A stretch of DNA of 48,716 nt from Verrucomicrobiaceae bacterium (lineage in GTDB: Bacteria > Verrucomicrobiota > Verrucomicrobiia > Verrucomicrobiales > Verrucomicrobiaceae). Made by a program: the position numbers and the translations under genes. Every line of letters begins with the position of its first letter. The first letter of the stretch is position 1. The notes beneath the pieces were generated by a model, which did not search any database, was not told the DNA's origin, and saw only the letters and a program-made list of their open reading frames with translations. Positions 1 to 9,100 of the stretch are shown here, piece after piece. The stretch spans positions 1 through 48,716 of the forward strand of contig JAIXOU010000089.1 of the NCBI GenBank assembly GCA_027486585.1. The letters are read 5' to 3'.

Positions 1-933
1 AGCGCCCTGCTGTTGTCCCTCACTGCTTCGATGCAGGCTGCGGATGCTCCCAAAAAACTACTCGTCGTTACCGTCACGACGGGATTCCGCCATTCCTCCA
101 TTGAGACCGCCGAAAAAGTGCTGGCCGAGCTGGGTCAGAAGTCCGGAGCCTGGACGGTCGATTTCGTTCATCAGCCCGAAGGTCAACCCAAGAACCCAGG
201 CAAGCCACCCGTCAAGCAGCCGAAAGACACAGACGACATGTTTAAGGCTAAACAAGAGGCTTACAGCACTGCCTTAGCGGACTACAATGCCGCGAATAAA
301 GTCTGGAATGACAAAATCAAAGCCTACATGGCCGACAAGATGGCCATGGACAAGATCAAGGACTATGATGGCTTTGTCTTTGCCAACACCACAGGGGATT
401 TGCTTTTCCCTGATCGCGATGGCTTCGTTGAATTGATCAAAGGCGGCAAAGCCTTTGTGGCCATGCATTCTGGCTCTGACACCTACCACCCGTTCCGGGG
501 TTATGTGGACATGCTCGGCGGTGAATTTGAGACCCATAAAGCGCAGGTCGAGATTCAGCCAATCCTTCATGATCCAGCGCATCCTGCCACAAAGCCTATT
601 CCGACGGGCTTCCGCGTCTTTGATGAGATCTACATCATCAAGACCTTTGAAAAAGCCAAGGTGCACGGTCTGATGGGGCTGGATGCACATCCTAACGACA
701 AGACTCCTGGCTACTTCCCAGTTTCCTGGTGCAAGGAGTTTGGTAAAGGCCGTGTCTTTTACACCTCGCTCGGTCATCGTGAAGACGTCTGGGACCCGAC
801 CTGGAAAGCAGATACCAAAGACCGCAAAAATACCCCCGAGATCGCCAATATTTATCAGGAGCACATTCTTGGTGGTATCAAATGGGCTCTGAAGCTCATT
901 GAGGGTGATGCCAGCCTTGGAAACGTTCAGTAA
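1..933 (+). CDS. Secreted ThuA-like (trehalose utilization family) protein, 5' end outside window
   Basis: The frame is open from base 1, so the start lies upstream. The first visible residues (SALLLSLTASMQAADA) look like the end of a signal peptide with an Ala-rich cleavage site, which argues against the in-frame TTG at 13 or ATG at 31 being the start. The rest matches the ThuA-like fold: a KLLVVTVTTGFRH strand near the N-terminus, a central FVAMHSGSDT motif resembling a class-I glutamine-amidotransferase-like core, and GRVFYTSLGH near the C-terminus, followed by a helix ending in GGIKWAL. An insertion rich in Lys and Pro (about residues 50-100) separates the first strand from the core. ThuA in rhizobia is tied to conversion of trehalose to 3-keto-trehalose; secreted PVC members are mostly uncharacterised. 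It converges on ftsZ. Family assignment is firm, substrate unknown. Confidence 0.85.
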   Translation, partial: SALLLSLTASMQAADAPKKLLVVTVTTGFRHSSIETAEKVLAELGQKSGAWTVDFVHQPEGQPKNPGKPPVKQPKDTDDMFKAKQEAYSTALADYNAANKVWNDKIKAYMADKMAMDKIKDYDGFVFANTTGDLLFPDRDGFVELIKGGKAFVAMHSGSDTYHPFRGYVDMLGGEFETHKAQVEIQPILHDPAHPATKPIPTGFRVFDEIYIIKTFEKAKVHGLMGLDAHPNDKTPGYFPVSWCKEFGKGRVFYTSLGHREDVWDPTWKADTKDRKNTPEIANIYQEHILGGIKWALKLIEGDASLGNVQ

Positions 934-982
934 CAACAAAGTGCGGAGCTGATAGCAATCCGTTCATTCCCATTCAAATCAA

Positions 983-1014
983 AAGGGCCGCCCAAATGGG
1001 CGGCCCTTCATTTT
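983..1014. terminator. Bidirectional intrinsic terminator between the ThuA-like gene and ftsZ
   Basis: A perfect GC-rich stem (GGGCCGCCC at 985-993 with GGGCGGCCC at 998-1006, loop AAAT, extended by AA/TT) sits between two convergent stop codons. It is followed by CATTTT on the plus strand and by TTTTGATTTG on the minus strand, so it can end both transcripts. Confidence 0.9.
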
Positions 1015-1032
1015 AGAATGGGTGTTTGAAGA

Positions 1033-2697
1033 TTACTTCTTCACCTTTCGCCTCAGGCGCATCCAAGTCGGCACGTCAAGGTCTTCTCCGCCTGCTAGAG
1101 CAGGCTCAGTGTTCTTGAAGCGCCCGCGATCTTCGTCGCCGCCAAAGCGGAAGGCGATTTGTTCCTCCTGGGCAGACACAGCCAGTTTCTTGCCAGCGAC
1201 TGAATTCAGCGGTGGCGCATAGGGAGCTTCTTCTTCAGCAACAGGTGTTGGTTGCGGGGCCGGAGCGCGTGCAACGACACTGGCCAAGTTCGTATTGCTA
1301 CGAGTCGTGGTGGTCTGAATAAAATCTTCGATGCGTGGACGCACAATAGGCTTCACGGGCTCAGGCTCCGGTTCTGGCTCGGGGGCCACATAGGCTACTG
1401 GCTCTTCCTCTTCTTCTGGAGTTGCTTCCTCGAAGAGTGGTTCTTCAATTTGAACTTCATCCTCAATCACGACTGGTTCGGGCTCAGGAGTGAATGCTTC
1501 CTCTTCAAAAATGTCGGGCTGTTCAGCCTCAGCAACTTGCGGCTCTGGTTGGCTTAATTCTTCATTGCCAAAAAGCATCTCCATCGGCTCTGGCGCAGGT
1601 GCTGGCTTGGGCTGAGGTGCGGGCTTGGCTGCAACGGTGGAGAGCATCGATGGCATGGTGCGCTCTTTCAGAGGTAGCATTTCTGACGGTGGCGCTGCGG
1701 CTGCGATGGTATTCAACTGGGTAAGACCCAGTGAACTGATCAGAGTTACCGAAATGGAATCTCCCAGCTTTTGATCGACGGCGACGCCGAAGAGGATGTG
1801 GGTTTGATCCGGCACATTTTTACCCAGCTGCTTCATGATCGAGTCCACTTCAATAAGCGTGAGCGAGTCACCGCCAGCGATGTGGACGAGCAAAGTCTTC
1901 GTCTGATGTAAAAGGCGGCCTTGATCGATAAGCGGAGATTTGAGGGCGCGTTTGAGGGCCTCACTGCCGCGGTTTTGACCCCGAGCTTCACCGAAGCCAA
2001 AGAGACAGCGACCATTGGAAGTGCTGAGTGCTGAAGTCAGATCATCAAGTCCCAGCTTCACAAGGCCAGGTGTGGTGACAATGGTGGACACAGCGCGCAG
2101 GCTCTGGGCGATGAGTTGGTCAGCCTGAACAAAGGCTTTTTGAATACCGTCCTTGGGCAGGGTGAGCTCTCCCATGCGATTGTTCTCAAACAAGATCAGA
2201 GCGTCTGTGCGGTTCTGTAACTGTTTTAAGGCGTCTTCAGCCTGAGACAGGCGGCGTTTCCCCTCAAAGCTGAATGGCATGGTGGCCGTCAGGAAAACAA
2301 GAGCGCCGGTGCTTTTGGCAATCTCTGCGACGACAGGTGCTGCACCAGAGCCTGTGCCACCACCGAGACCCACGCAGATGAAAATAATGTCGTGACCTTC
2401 AATCGCTGTGCGAATTTGCTCACGGGAATACATGGCTGCTTCGCGACCTAATTCAGGATCGCCACCAGCACCGACGCCGCGCATGAGCTCGACTCCAAGT
2501 TGAATCTTCACTGGAGACATGGAGTGACTCAGCACGCGGATGTCTGTATGCATGCTCACGAGAGTCGCGTCGACCGTGCGATCCATGGTGATGCGATCAA
2601 GCACGCTGCCACCAGCACCGCCGATGCCGACGATGCAAGTTTTTAACTGCGACGAACTAGTTAGCTCAGTCAGTGGGTTGCGATGGTATTCGACCAT
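1033..2697 (-). CDS. ftsZ: Cell division protein FtsZ, divergent, with long acidic linker
   Basis: Tubulin-like GTPase that forms the cytokinetic ring. The nucleotide-binding half is clear: VGIGGAGG at 23-30 and the tubulin signature GGGTGSG at 112-118. The T7 loop that completes the GTPase site of the next subunit is altered. Against the usual GLINVDFADV this protein has [10 protein letters not shown] (211-220), so the Asn and first Asp are replaced by K214 and G216, while D219 is kept. A Pro/Glu-rich linker of about 180 residues (roughly 350-530) leads to a well-conserved C-terminal peptide, [15 protein letters not shown], which in other bacteria binds FtsA. At 554 aa it is far longer than typical FtsZ (about 380). 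It lies 41 bp after ftsA in the same operon. Identity is firm; altered catalysis is an inference. Confidence 0.96.
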   Translation of the reverse strand: MVEYHRNPLTELTSSSQLKTCIVGIGGAGGSVLDRITMDRTVDATLVSMHTDIRVLSHSMSPVKIQLGVELMRGVGAGGDPELGREAAMYSREQIRTAIEGHDIIFICVGLGGGTGSGAAPVVAEIAKSTGALVFLTATMPFSFEGKRRLSQAEDALKQLQNRTDALILFENNRMGELTLPKDGIQKAFVQADQLIAQSLRAVSTIVTTPGLVKLGLDDLTSALSTSNGRCLFGFGEARGQNRGSEALKRALKSPLIDQGRLLHQTKTLLVHIAGGDSLTLIEVDSIMKQLGKNVPDQTHILFGVAVDQKLGDSISVTLISSLGLTQLNTIAAAAPPSEMLPLKERTMPSMLSTVAAKPAPQPKPAPAPEPMEMLFGNEELSQPEPQVAEAEQPDIFEEEAFTPEPEPVVIEDEVQIEEPLFEEATPEEEEEPVAYVAPEPEPEPEPVKPIVRPRIEDFIQTTTTRSNTNLASVVARAPAPQPTPVAEEEAPYAPPLNSVAGKKLAVSAQEEQIAFRFGGDEDRGRFKNTEPALAGGEDLDVPTWMRLRRKVKK

Positions 2698-2738
2698 AGG
2701 GATGCGGGTAGTTGGGTTGCGCTAACTAATTAGAAAAA

Positions 2739-3956
2739 TCAAAGAACAATGACGGAGAGGAGGTCGGCCATCTTTCGCCCAAGACGCTTGAGCGGTGACA
2801 TAAAGGGCTTTTCCTGGTCGAGAATCTGAGCATAACGGATGAGGCCAATCGGCGCGGAGAACTGCGGGTTCTCGAAAGTGGCTGTGACACCACTCACGGG
2901 AGCTGAGCCTGCGCGTGTTACTTTCCTTTCAAACACGTCTTGGGCCACTACGCCAATACCTTTCATCAGGCTTGTGCCGCCTGTTAGGTAAACACCTGCG
3001 GCTAAACGGCTAATGTGATCCTGGCAGCGGTCTTTCACCTGCTCCAAAATTTCCCGTGTGCGCAGATAAATCACTTCATTTAAAAAGGCGCGCTCGATCT
3101 CGCCTAACACAAAACCATTGTCATCTTCGATCCGCAGCATCTCATCAGGTGGGATGTCATCAAAGAGGCAGCTGCCCTCAGTGACTTTCACGTCTTCAGC
3201 TCGGTGATGTGGGATCTGTAGAGCCATGGCGATGTCTTGCGTGATGTGGTCGCCGCCCAAAGGCACACAGCCAGAGGCAGCGATCATGCCATCTTCATAA
3301 AGTACGTAGTCTGCCGTGCCGCCGCCGATGTCGATCATCAGACTACCCTGTGCTTTGGCATCACGGTTCAGCACCACCTGAGCGGCAGCGATTGCTGTAA
3401 AGACAACGTCCTCAACTTCCAAAGGAATCTCTCTCACACACTTGACCGCATTTTGAATCCGACCGCGCAGACCATGGATGATGTGGTAATCAGCCTCTAA
3501 GATGCGACCTTCACGTCCGATCGGATGGCGCACACCTTCCTGACCATCGACGATGTATTGCCGCGTCACGCTGTGTAGGAAAACATTGTCCTGGGAGATT
3601 GGTACATTGCGGGCGATCTCTTTGGACTCTTCCACATCATCTTCTGTGATCTCACTCTGATCCTCCGGCAGACGCCAGGCTCCGCGACTGTTCATGCTTT
3701 CGATATGACCGCCACTGACGCCGAGAAAAACGGTGCGGATCATCACATCACTAGGCTCCTCAGCTCTCACGAGGGCGTCATTCAAGCAGGTCTGCACTTT
3801 GGCAAAGTCAATGATCTCACCTTTCCGCACGCCGCGAGATGGGGCGGTGCCGACACCGAGAATTTTGATCGTGCCGTCACGCTTTGCCTCACCGATGACG
3901 ACGCAAATTTTGCTCGTACCGATTTCTAGTCCTGCGTAGATGGTGCTCTTTGCCAT
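2739..3956 (-). CDS. ftsA: Cell division protein FtsA
   Basis: Actin-fold ATPase that tethers FtsZ to the inner membrane. Visible motifs: phosphate-1 loop YAGLEIGTSK near residue 7, an FtsA-specific 1C (SHS2) segment at about 84-165, phosphate-2 DIGGGT at 209-214 and adenosine-motif LTGGTSLMKG at 324-333. The last 20 residues form a basic amphipathic helix (LKRLGRKMADLLSVIVL), the expected membrane-targeting sequence. Its length of 405 aa is normal for the family. It follows ftsQ by only 6 bp and precedes ftsZ by 41 bp on the minus strand, the classic ftsQ-ftsA-ftsZ order, so co-transcription is likely. No Shine-Dalgarno sequence is visible before the ATG. Confidence 0.96.
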   Translation of the reverse strand: MAKSTIYAGLEIGTSKICVVIGEAKRDGTIKILGVGTAPSRGVRKGEIIDFAKVQTCLNDALVRAEEPSDVMIRTVFLGVSGGHIESMNSRGAWRLPEDQSEITEDDVEESKEIARNVPISQDNVFLHSVTRQYIVDGQEGVRHPIGREGRILEADYHIIHGLRGRIQNAVKCVREIPLEVEDVVFTAIAAAQVVLNRDAKAQGSLMIDIGGGTADYVLYEDGMIAASGCVPLGGDHITQDIAMALQIPHHRAEDVKVTEGSCLFDDIPPDEMLRIEDDNGFVLGEIERAFLNEVIYLRTREILEQVKDRCQDHISRLAAGVYLTGGTSLMKGIGVVAQDVFERKVTRAGSAPVSGVTATFENPQFSAPIGLIRYAQILDQEKPFMSPLKRLGRKMADLLSVIVL

Positions 3957-3962
3957 GGCTCT

Positions 3963-4946
3963 TTAGCGAGTTGTCGTTTTGTTTTTCGTCGGGGAGTTAA
4001 CAGCCGCCGTGATCGGATCGTCCAAGAGATCCTTTAAATCAGGCGCGTCCCGGAAAGTGACCGGTACATTCTGTTTGACCAAAAGATTGAGTGTCGCGAT
4101 CCGCCAATTACGGTGTCTAGCCTCCAGCCGGATACGATCCAGCCGCGTCAACTGTTCACCCAGATCATGAACGCCGAAGATGATTTGTGCCTGATCCGCA
4201 AAGAAGGCTGTCATGGCATAGGCCTTCTGGATGTCGATGCTGCGCAGCTCTTCCGCGCCTTGCTCAAAGCGATCTTGAAGTTCTTTAAGCAGACTCAGCG
4301 CCGATTTAATGGGTAGATCAGTCACTGCCACACCAGGGATGTTTTGGGCCATCGTCTCATATTTGATCACAGGTAATGCCAGATAGGCAGGCGTGACCAC
4401 TTCACAGGGAAAGGTCACACCTTCTGTATCGATGAAGCAGCCGACATCTGGACGACCTGCTAGCAAGCCCAATTTAGCGCACTCCAGCCAGGCCACTGGT
4501 TGACGCTGATCCACCTCGAGAGTCAGACGGCCTTCATAGTCGCGCTTGATCTTCACGGCCTTTACCTGAGGTAATTGCATCAGTCTGCGCTGCAGTTCGT
4601 GCATGTTCACCGTCAGCAGATTCGTTCCTGTGGTGAGGGCACTCGTGCGCACGATTTTCTGAGCTGTCAGAGATCCCTCTGTCTTCACGATTACCTGTTT
4701 CAGACTGAACTGTGGATTGTTCAGGAAGGATTCCCGCACCGTGATTTTTAGCAGAACCGCCAGACAAATCAGAATGATTAGAGCCGCGCCCCATTTAAAA
4801 CCACGTCGCTTAAGTTCCACCTTCTCCATCTTGCGGATCTTTGGCGACTCTACTTTCAGATCCACCTCCAGCGTCACCCCGCCCACCTTCTTCGCCTTCC
4901 TCGGGGAAGCCTTGGATTTGATGGAGTTTGGCGGTGTAGCGGACAT
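3963..4946 (-). CDS. ftsQ: Cell division protein FtsQ/DivIB
   Basis: Bitopic membrane protein of the divisome. It has a basic cytoplasmic N-terminus of about 50 residues, one transmembrane helix (about 52-69, WGAALIILICLAVLLKITV), then a POTRA-like domain (about 79-150) containing FSLKQVIVKTEG and a QLPQVKAVKIKRDYEGRL strand, followed by the FtsQ beta domain. Length (327 aa) and topology are typical. It is the first gene of the ftsQAZ unit. The next gene upstream is not ddl or a mur gene, as is common in division and cell wall clusters, but a sulfatase relic and a DUF1080 gene on the other strand. FtsQ is poorly conserved in sequence, so position in the cluster is a large part of the assignment. 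Confidence 0.9.
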   Translation of the reverse strand: MSATPPNSIKSKASPRKAKKVGGVTLEVDLKVESPKIRKMEKVELKRRGFKWGAALIILICLAVLLKITVRESFLNNPQFSLKQVIVKTEGSLTAQKIVRTSALTTGTNLLTVNMHELQRRLMQLPQVKAVKIKRDYEGRLTLEVDQRQPVAWLECAKLGLLAGRPDVGCFIDTEGVTFPCEVVTPAYLALPVIKYETMAQNIPGVAVTDLPIKSALSLLKELQDRFEQGAEELRSIDIQKAYAMTAFFADQAQIIFGVHDLGEQLTRLDRIRLEARHRNWRIATLNLLVKQNVPVTFRDAPDLKDLLDDPITAAVNSPTKNKTTTR

Positions 4947-4965
4947 AAAAAGGATAAATTACCAG

Positions 4966-5008
4966 GTTGGGCTCACCCAACTTAAATATCAATCAATCTT
5001 AAATATCA
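4966..5008 (-). promoter_or_regulatory. ftsQ leader: small hairpin and 11-bp direct repeats
   Basis: About 20 bp upstream of the ftsQ start is an inverted repeat, GTTGGG (4966-4971) and CCCAAC (4976-4981). Directly behind it CTTAAATATCA occurs twice (4981-4991 and 4998-5008), 17 bp apart. The AT-rich repeats are in the right place for a promoter or operator of ftsQAZ, but I cannot name a -10/-35 pair or a regulator. Confidence 0.3.
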
Positions 5009-5152
5009 GAAAATCTCTCTCATTGCCATGACTTTTCTAGAAAAAATTGTCGATCTAACAGAAAGGCTGTTCATAAAAGCAGTTGTGAGTGCTTCCTCAG
5101 GGTTGCTTGACCAGGATTCGATGGATCGAAAATTTTTTTTAGTCTGACCTGA

Positions 5153-5422
5153 TTTGAGAGTGATCGAGTCCTTGGCGAACTCTACAATCTTAATGCGGAA
5201 ATCAGCGAGCAGACCAATCTCGCAGCCCAGCATCCCGACATCGTCGCCGAGCTACAGGCCCTCGCCACGGCGAATGAATCTGGTATTGGCAAACAGCCCA
5301 AATCACGTCGTCCTGCCGGGGAAGTGGGTGATCCGCAAACGCTCGATCCCACTACTGGCGGCCCATGCGGCAAGAAAAAGGATGGATCTAAAACCCCTGA
5401 ACTGCGCAAGAAAAGGCAATGA
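5153..5422 (+). pseudogene. Relic of a sulfatase 3' end
   Basis: A frame open from 5153 to a TGA at 5420-5422 reads GELYNLNAEISEQTNLAAQH followed by PDIVAELQALA, then a Lys/Pro-rich tail ending KTPELRKKRQ. This is the C-terminal signature of bacterial sulfatases (ELYDL...E.TDLAA.HP..V..L), including the basic tail seen in the intact sulfatases later in the window. There is an in-frame stop just upstream (5150-5152) and no room for a catalytic domain before ftsQ begins, so it is a 5'-deleted remnant. It has no obvious start codon. It is in a different frame from the DUF1080 gene that follows. Confidence 0.7.
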
Positions 5423-5456
5423 GAGCTGCGTTTACTCTGCCTTCATTGACTTGATT

Positions 5457-6077
5457 ATGAGAACCGCCTTCACGACACTCTTCCTTGCCCTCACCATCTC
5501 TGCCTTGGCTGAAACCGTGCCGCTTTTTGATGGAAAGACTTTTGCAGGTTGGGAGGGTGATATTGGCAGCGTTTGGCGTATTGAGGATGGGGCCTTTGTC
5601 GCGGGCTCGTTGGAGAAGAAGCAGGACAAAAATAACTTTCTGGCTACGACAAAACCATACGCCAACTTTGAGCTAACGCTGAAGTGGAAGCTCGAAGGCA
5701 CTGAGGGTTTTGTAAATGGTGGTGTGCAGTTCCGCACGAGGCGCATCCCGAATCATCATGAGGTCTCCGGCTTCCAAGCTGATCTCGGTAAAGGCTATGA
5801 TGGTGCCTTGTATGATGAGAGCCGCCGAAAGAAGATGATGGCTCAACCGACGCCTGAAGTGCTGGCTAAAGCGCAGAAACCACTCGGCGAATGGAATGAG
5901 TATCGCATCCGCGCTGAAGGCTCCCACATTCAAATTTGGCTCAATGGCGTACAGACCGTGGATTACACCGAAACTGAAGCTGGCATTGATACGAGTGGCA
6001 TCATCGCTGTTCAGATTCACGGCGGCGCGACTTCCATCGTCCGCTATAAGGACCTCATGATTGAGGAGCTGAAGTAG
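5457..6077 (+). CDS. Secreted DUF1080 protein (3-keto-disaccharide hydrolase family)
   Basis: DUF1080 (PF06439) is a concanavalin-like beta-sandwich family now linked to cleavage of 3-keto-glycosides. The motif VPLFDGKTFAGWEG right after the signal peptide is diagnostic, followed by VWRIEDGAFVAG, FELTLKWKLEG, NGGVQFRTRRI and a C-terminal GIIAVQIHGG...IRYKDLMIEEL pattern. I start it at ATG 5457, giving 206 aa with a clean signal peptide (MRTAFTTLFLALTISALA). The longer open frame reaching back to 5154 runs through the sulfatase relic in another frame and encodes nothing recognisable. It is 73 bp upstream of the dehydrogenase/cytochrome fusion, on the same strand, which suggests joint function. 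Confidence 0.9.
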   Translation: MRTAFTTLFLALTISALAETVPLFDGKTFAGWEGDIGSVWRIEDGAFVAGSLEKKQDKNNFLATTKPYANFELTLKWKLEGTEGFVNGGVQFRTRRIPNHHEVSGFQADLGKGYDGALYDESRRKKMMAQPTPEVLAKAQKPLGEWNEYRIRAEGSHIQIWLNGVQTVDYTETEAGIDTSGIIAVQIHGGATSIVRYKDLMIEELK

Positions 6078-6150
6078 CCTAGGCTTTCGAGCCTGTGTCC
6101 ATCCACCCGAACGCACAGCCTAGAAAGGCTATGCTACTGACAAATCGCCC

Positions 6151-9100
6151 ATGAAACTCGTCTCCACGACTCTCCTCCTTTTCCTCAATGCCCTCTCTCA
6201 GGCGCAGTCCTTTGAGCTCAAGCCGAACGATGTCATCGCGCTTACGGGTGGCTCGAACATCGAACGCACGCGGTTCAATGGCTACCTGCAAACCAGCCTC
6301 ATCGCGTCCAAGCCGGAGCTGAAGATCAAAGTGCGCAATTTCGGCTGGGAAGGTGACACAGTCTTCGAGCAGTGGCGTGATGGCGGGAACTATCAGAACC
6401 TCGATCCCAAACGTGCCCAAGCCGAGAAGCGCATCAGTGCTGAAACCGGCACTGATAGCTGGCGTCAGCAGCGCGATTGGAAACAGCAACTCAGTGAAGT
6501 CGGCGCAACGGTAGTGATCGCTCAATTTGGGCAAATGGAGTCACTGAAAGGTGTCGAGAAGCTGCCGCAGTTCATCGAAGCTTATGAAAGGTTAATCGCA
6601 GAGTTTGCGGATGAAGGGCGCAGGGTGGTGCTAGTGGCTCCGGTGCCGTTTGAGCGCGGTAAGGCGCTGAATGAATACTCGGAGGCTATTCGCGGCCTAG
6701 CTGCAAAGCTCAACATCTCCTTCATAGGTCCTATTCTTCCGAAAGGACCGATACTAACCGATGAAGGCCAGAAAGATATGGCCTCCACAATCACTGAGGC
6801 CCTCGGCCTGACTCCCGTCACCAACGAATCTATCCGCACCCAAGTCCTCGAATTCGAACGTCTGTGGTTCGACTACTGGCGGCCCATGAATTGGGCCTTC
6901 CTGACCGGCGACCGCACCAACGTGCCTTACTCAAAGGATTGGAAAGACGCGTCAAAGCGCATCTTTCCTCAGGAGATGGAGGACTTCCGTCCGCTGCTGA
7001 AACAGGCTGAGGGCAATATTTGGGCAGCCATCGAAGGCAAAGCGGTGACGCCCGTTGGTGTCCGTTCATCGATCCCCGTCGAGCCGCCGACGGCAAAGCC
7101 TCAATCACCCGAAGAAGAGTTGGCGTCGTTTCAGATCATGGATGGTTTCGCGGTGAATCTTTTCGCCAGTGAGGCCGACGGCATCGTGAAGCCGATCCAG
7201 ATGCGTTGGGATGAACGCGGTCGCTTGTGGGTAGCGTGTGCGTTGAGCTATCCACAGATCAAACCAGGTGAAAAAGCCAACGACTACGTGCTCGTCTGCG
7301 AAGACACCGATGGCGATGGCAAGGCCGACAAGTTTCACAAATTCGTGGAAGGACTCTTCATGCCTGCGGGTATCGAGCTGGGCGATGGAGGCCTCTATGT
7401 GGCCCAGGGCACCGAGTTACTGCATTTCAAGGACACGGATGGCGACGATAAGGCAGACACGAAGCGCATCGTGCTTGGCGGCTTTGGCACGGCGGACTCG
7501 CATCAGATGATCAACTGCATCAATTGGGGCTTTGGTGGCGAGCTTTGGTTCACACAGGGGCATCACATCTACTCGCGTGTGGAGACGCCGTATGGTGTCG
7601 AGACGCTGAATCGCGCGGGTGTGTGGCGCTATCGACCACGCACGGGGCATCTCGATCCCTTTTTCCAATGGTCCTCAGCGGGCGCAAACTGCTGGGGTGT
7701 TACGACCACGGAATACGGTCAGGCCTTTCACAAGAGCGGCGCGAACATCGGCAGCTGGTTCACCACGCCTGGCATGGTGCGCTCTGATCTCGCGGTGAAT
7801 GCACAGGCGCTTAATCTCTGCCTGGCACCGATCAAACAGGTCGGCCAGGAGTTCCTGCACAGCAGCATGTTTCCAAAGGAAATGCAGGGTCGGATTCTCA
7901 TCGGTGGCTATTACGCCAATCTGTTGGAGTGGCATGAACTGAAGTGCGAAAACGGTCTGTTCAGCACCACTCACTTGCCGAATATCATTGAGACCAAGAA
8001 CAACGTCTTTCGTCCTGTCGAGGTGCGCATGGGCCCGGATGGCGGCATTTATGTCGCCGATTGGTATAACCCGATCATCGGCCATTATCAGGCGAGTTAC
8101 CGTCACCCAGATCGTGACAAACAGCATGGTCGCGTGTGGCGTGTGACATGGAAAACGGGTCAGAAGGTCAAGCCAGCCATGCTGGCCAAGGCGAGCGTGG
8201 AGGAACAGCTGGAGCAGCTTGATTCCAAAGAACGCTGGTCATGGTATCAGGCGAAGCGCTTGCTCACCGAGCGAGACACCAAGGAAGTCGTTAAAGCTCT
8301 CGATGCATGGGTTGGAGTGCAGGCTTTAGCCGCCTCTGAATCGCCTAAAGGCTACACTCCAACGTCTGAATATCGACGCCTCCAAGCTCTCTCACTTTAC
8401 GAAGCTCACGAAACCCCACGCCCCGACTTACTCAAAGCACTGCTGCGCAACGCAGACGCTCGCATCCGTGCCTATGCTACACGCACCCTCAGCACTTGGG
8501 CACGTGATGGCCATCTGCCGGATGCTTTGACACTGCTGGAGGCTCAGATTGCCGATGACGATGCTCTCGTGCGCCTGGAGGCCATCGTCGCGGCAAGTTA
8601 CATCTCAGAGGCACGATCCGCTGTGATTGCGGCACGTGCGTTGGATAAGGAATTCAATGGCTATCATCTCCATGCACTCATCAAGACGCTGCATGTGCTC
8701 AATCCGCTCTGGTCGTCAAAGTTGGAGTTTGAAAAAGATGAGCATCTCATTTTCGCACTGCAAAACAGCTGGGTGGAAAACAATCCAGACGATCTGAAAA
8801 ACCTCAGTGGTGCTGCGGTGGCTTACAAACCGAACGCAAGCAGCCAAGTGGCCACCATCATGCGTGAGCAGGTGACCAAGCATGAAGGCAATGTCGAACG
8901 CCAAACGACCTGGCTGAAGGCTCTCGCTGCTGTCGCCAGTGTTGATGATTTGCCATTCATCTTTGAGCGCGGTGGCAAAAATGCCGCTGTTTTGGCCGCG
9001 CTGAGAACCTCTGCACCCGCCAATGCGGCGGAACTGCTGACGCCACTCTTTGATTCAAAAGCACCCGCAATTCGCAATCAAGGTCTGCGGCTCGCGGGGG

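Noticed and set aside
5154..5456. N-terminal extension of the DUF1080 gene
   Set aside because: The extension is unlike any protein; a sulfatase tail is encoded there in another frame, and ATG 5457 gives a clean signal peptide.
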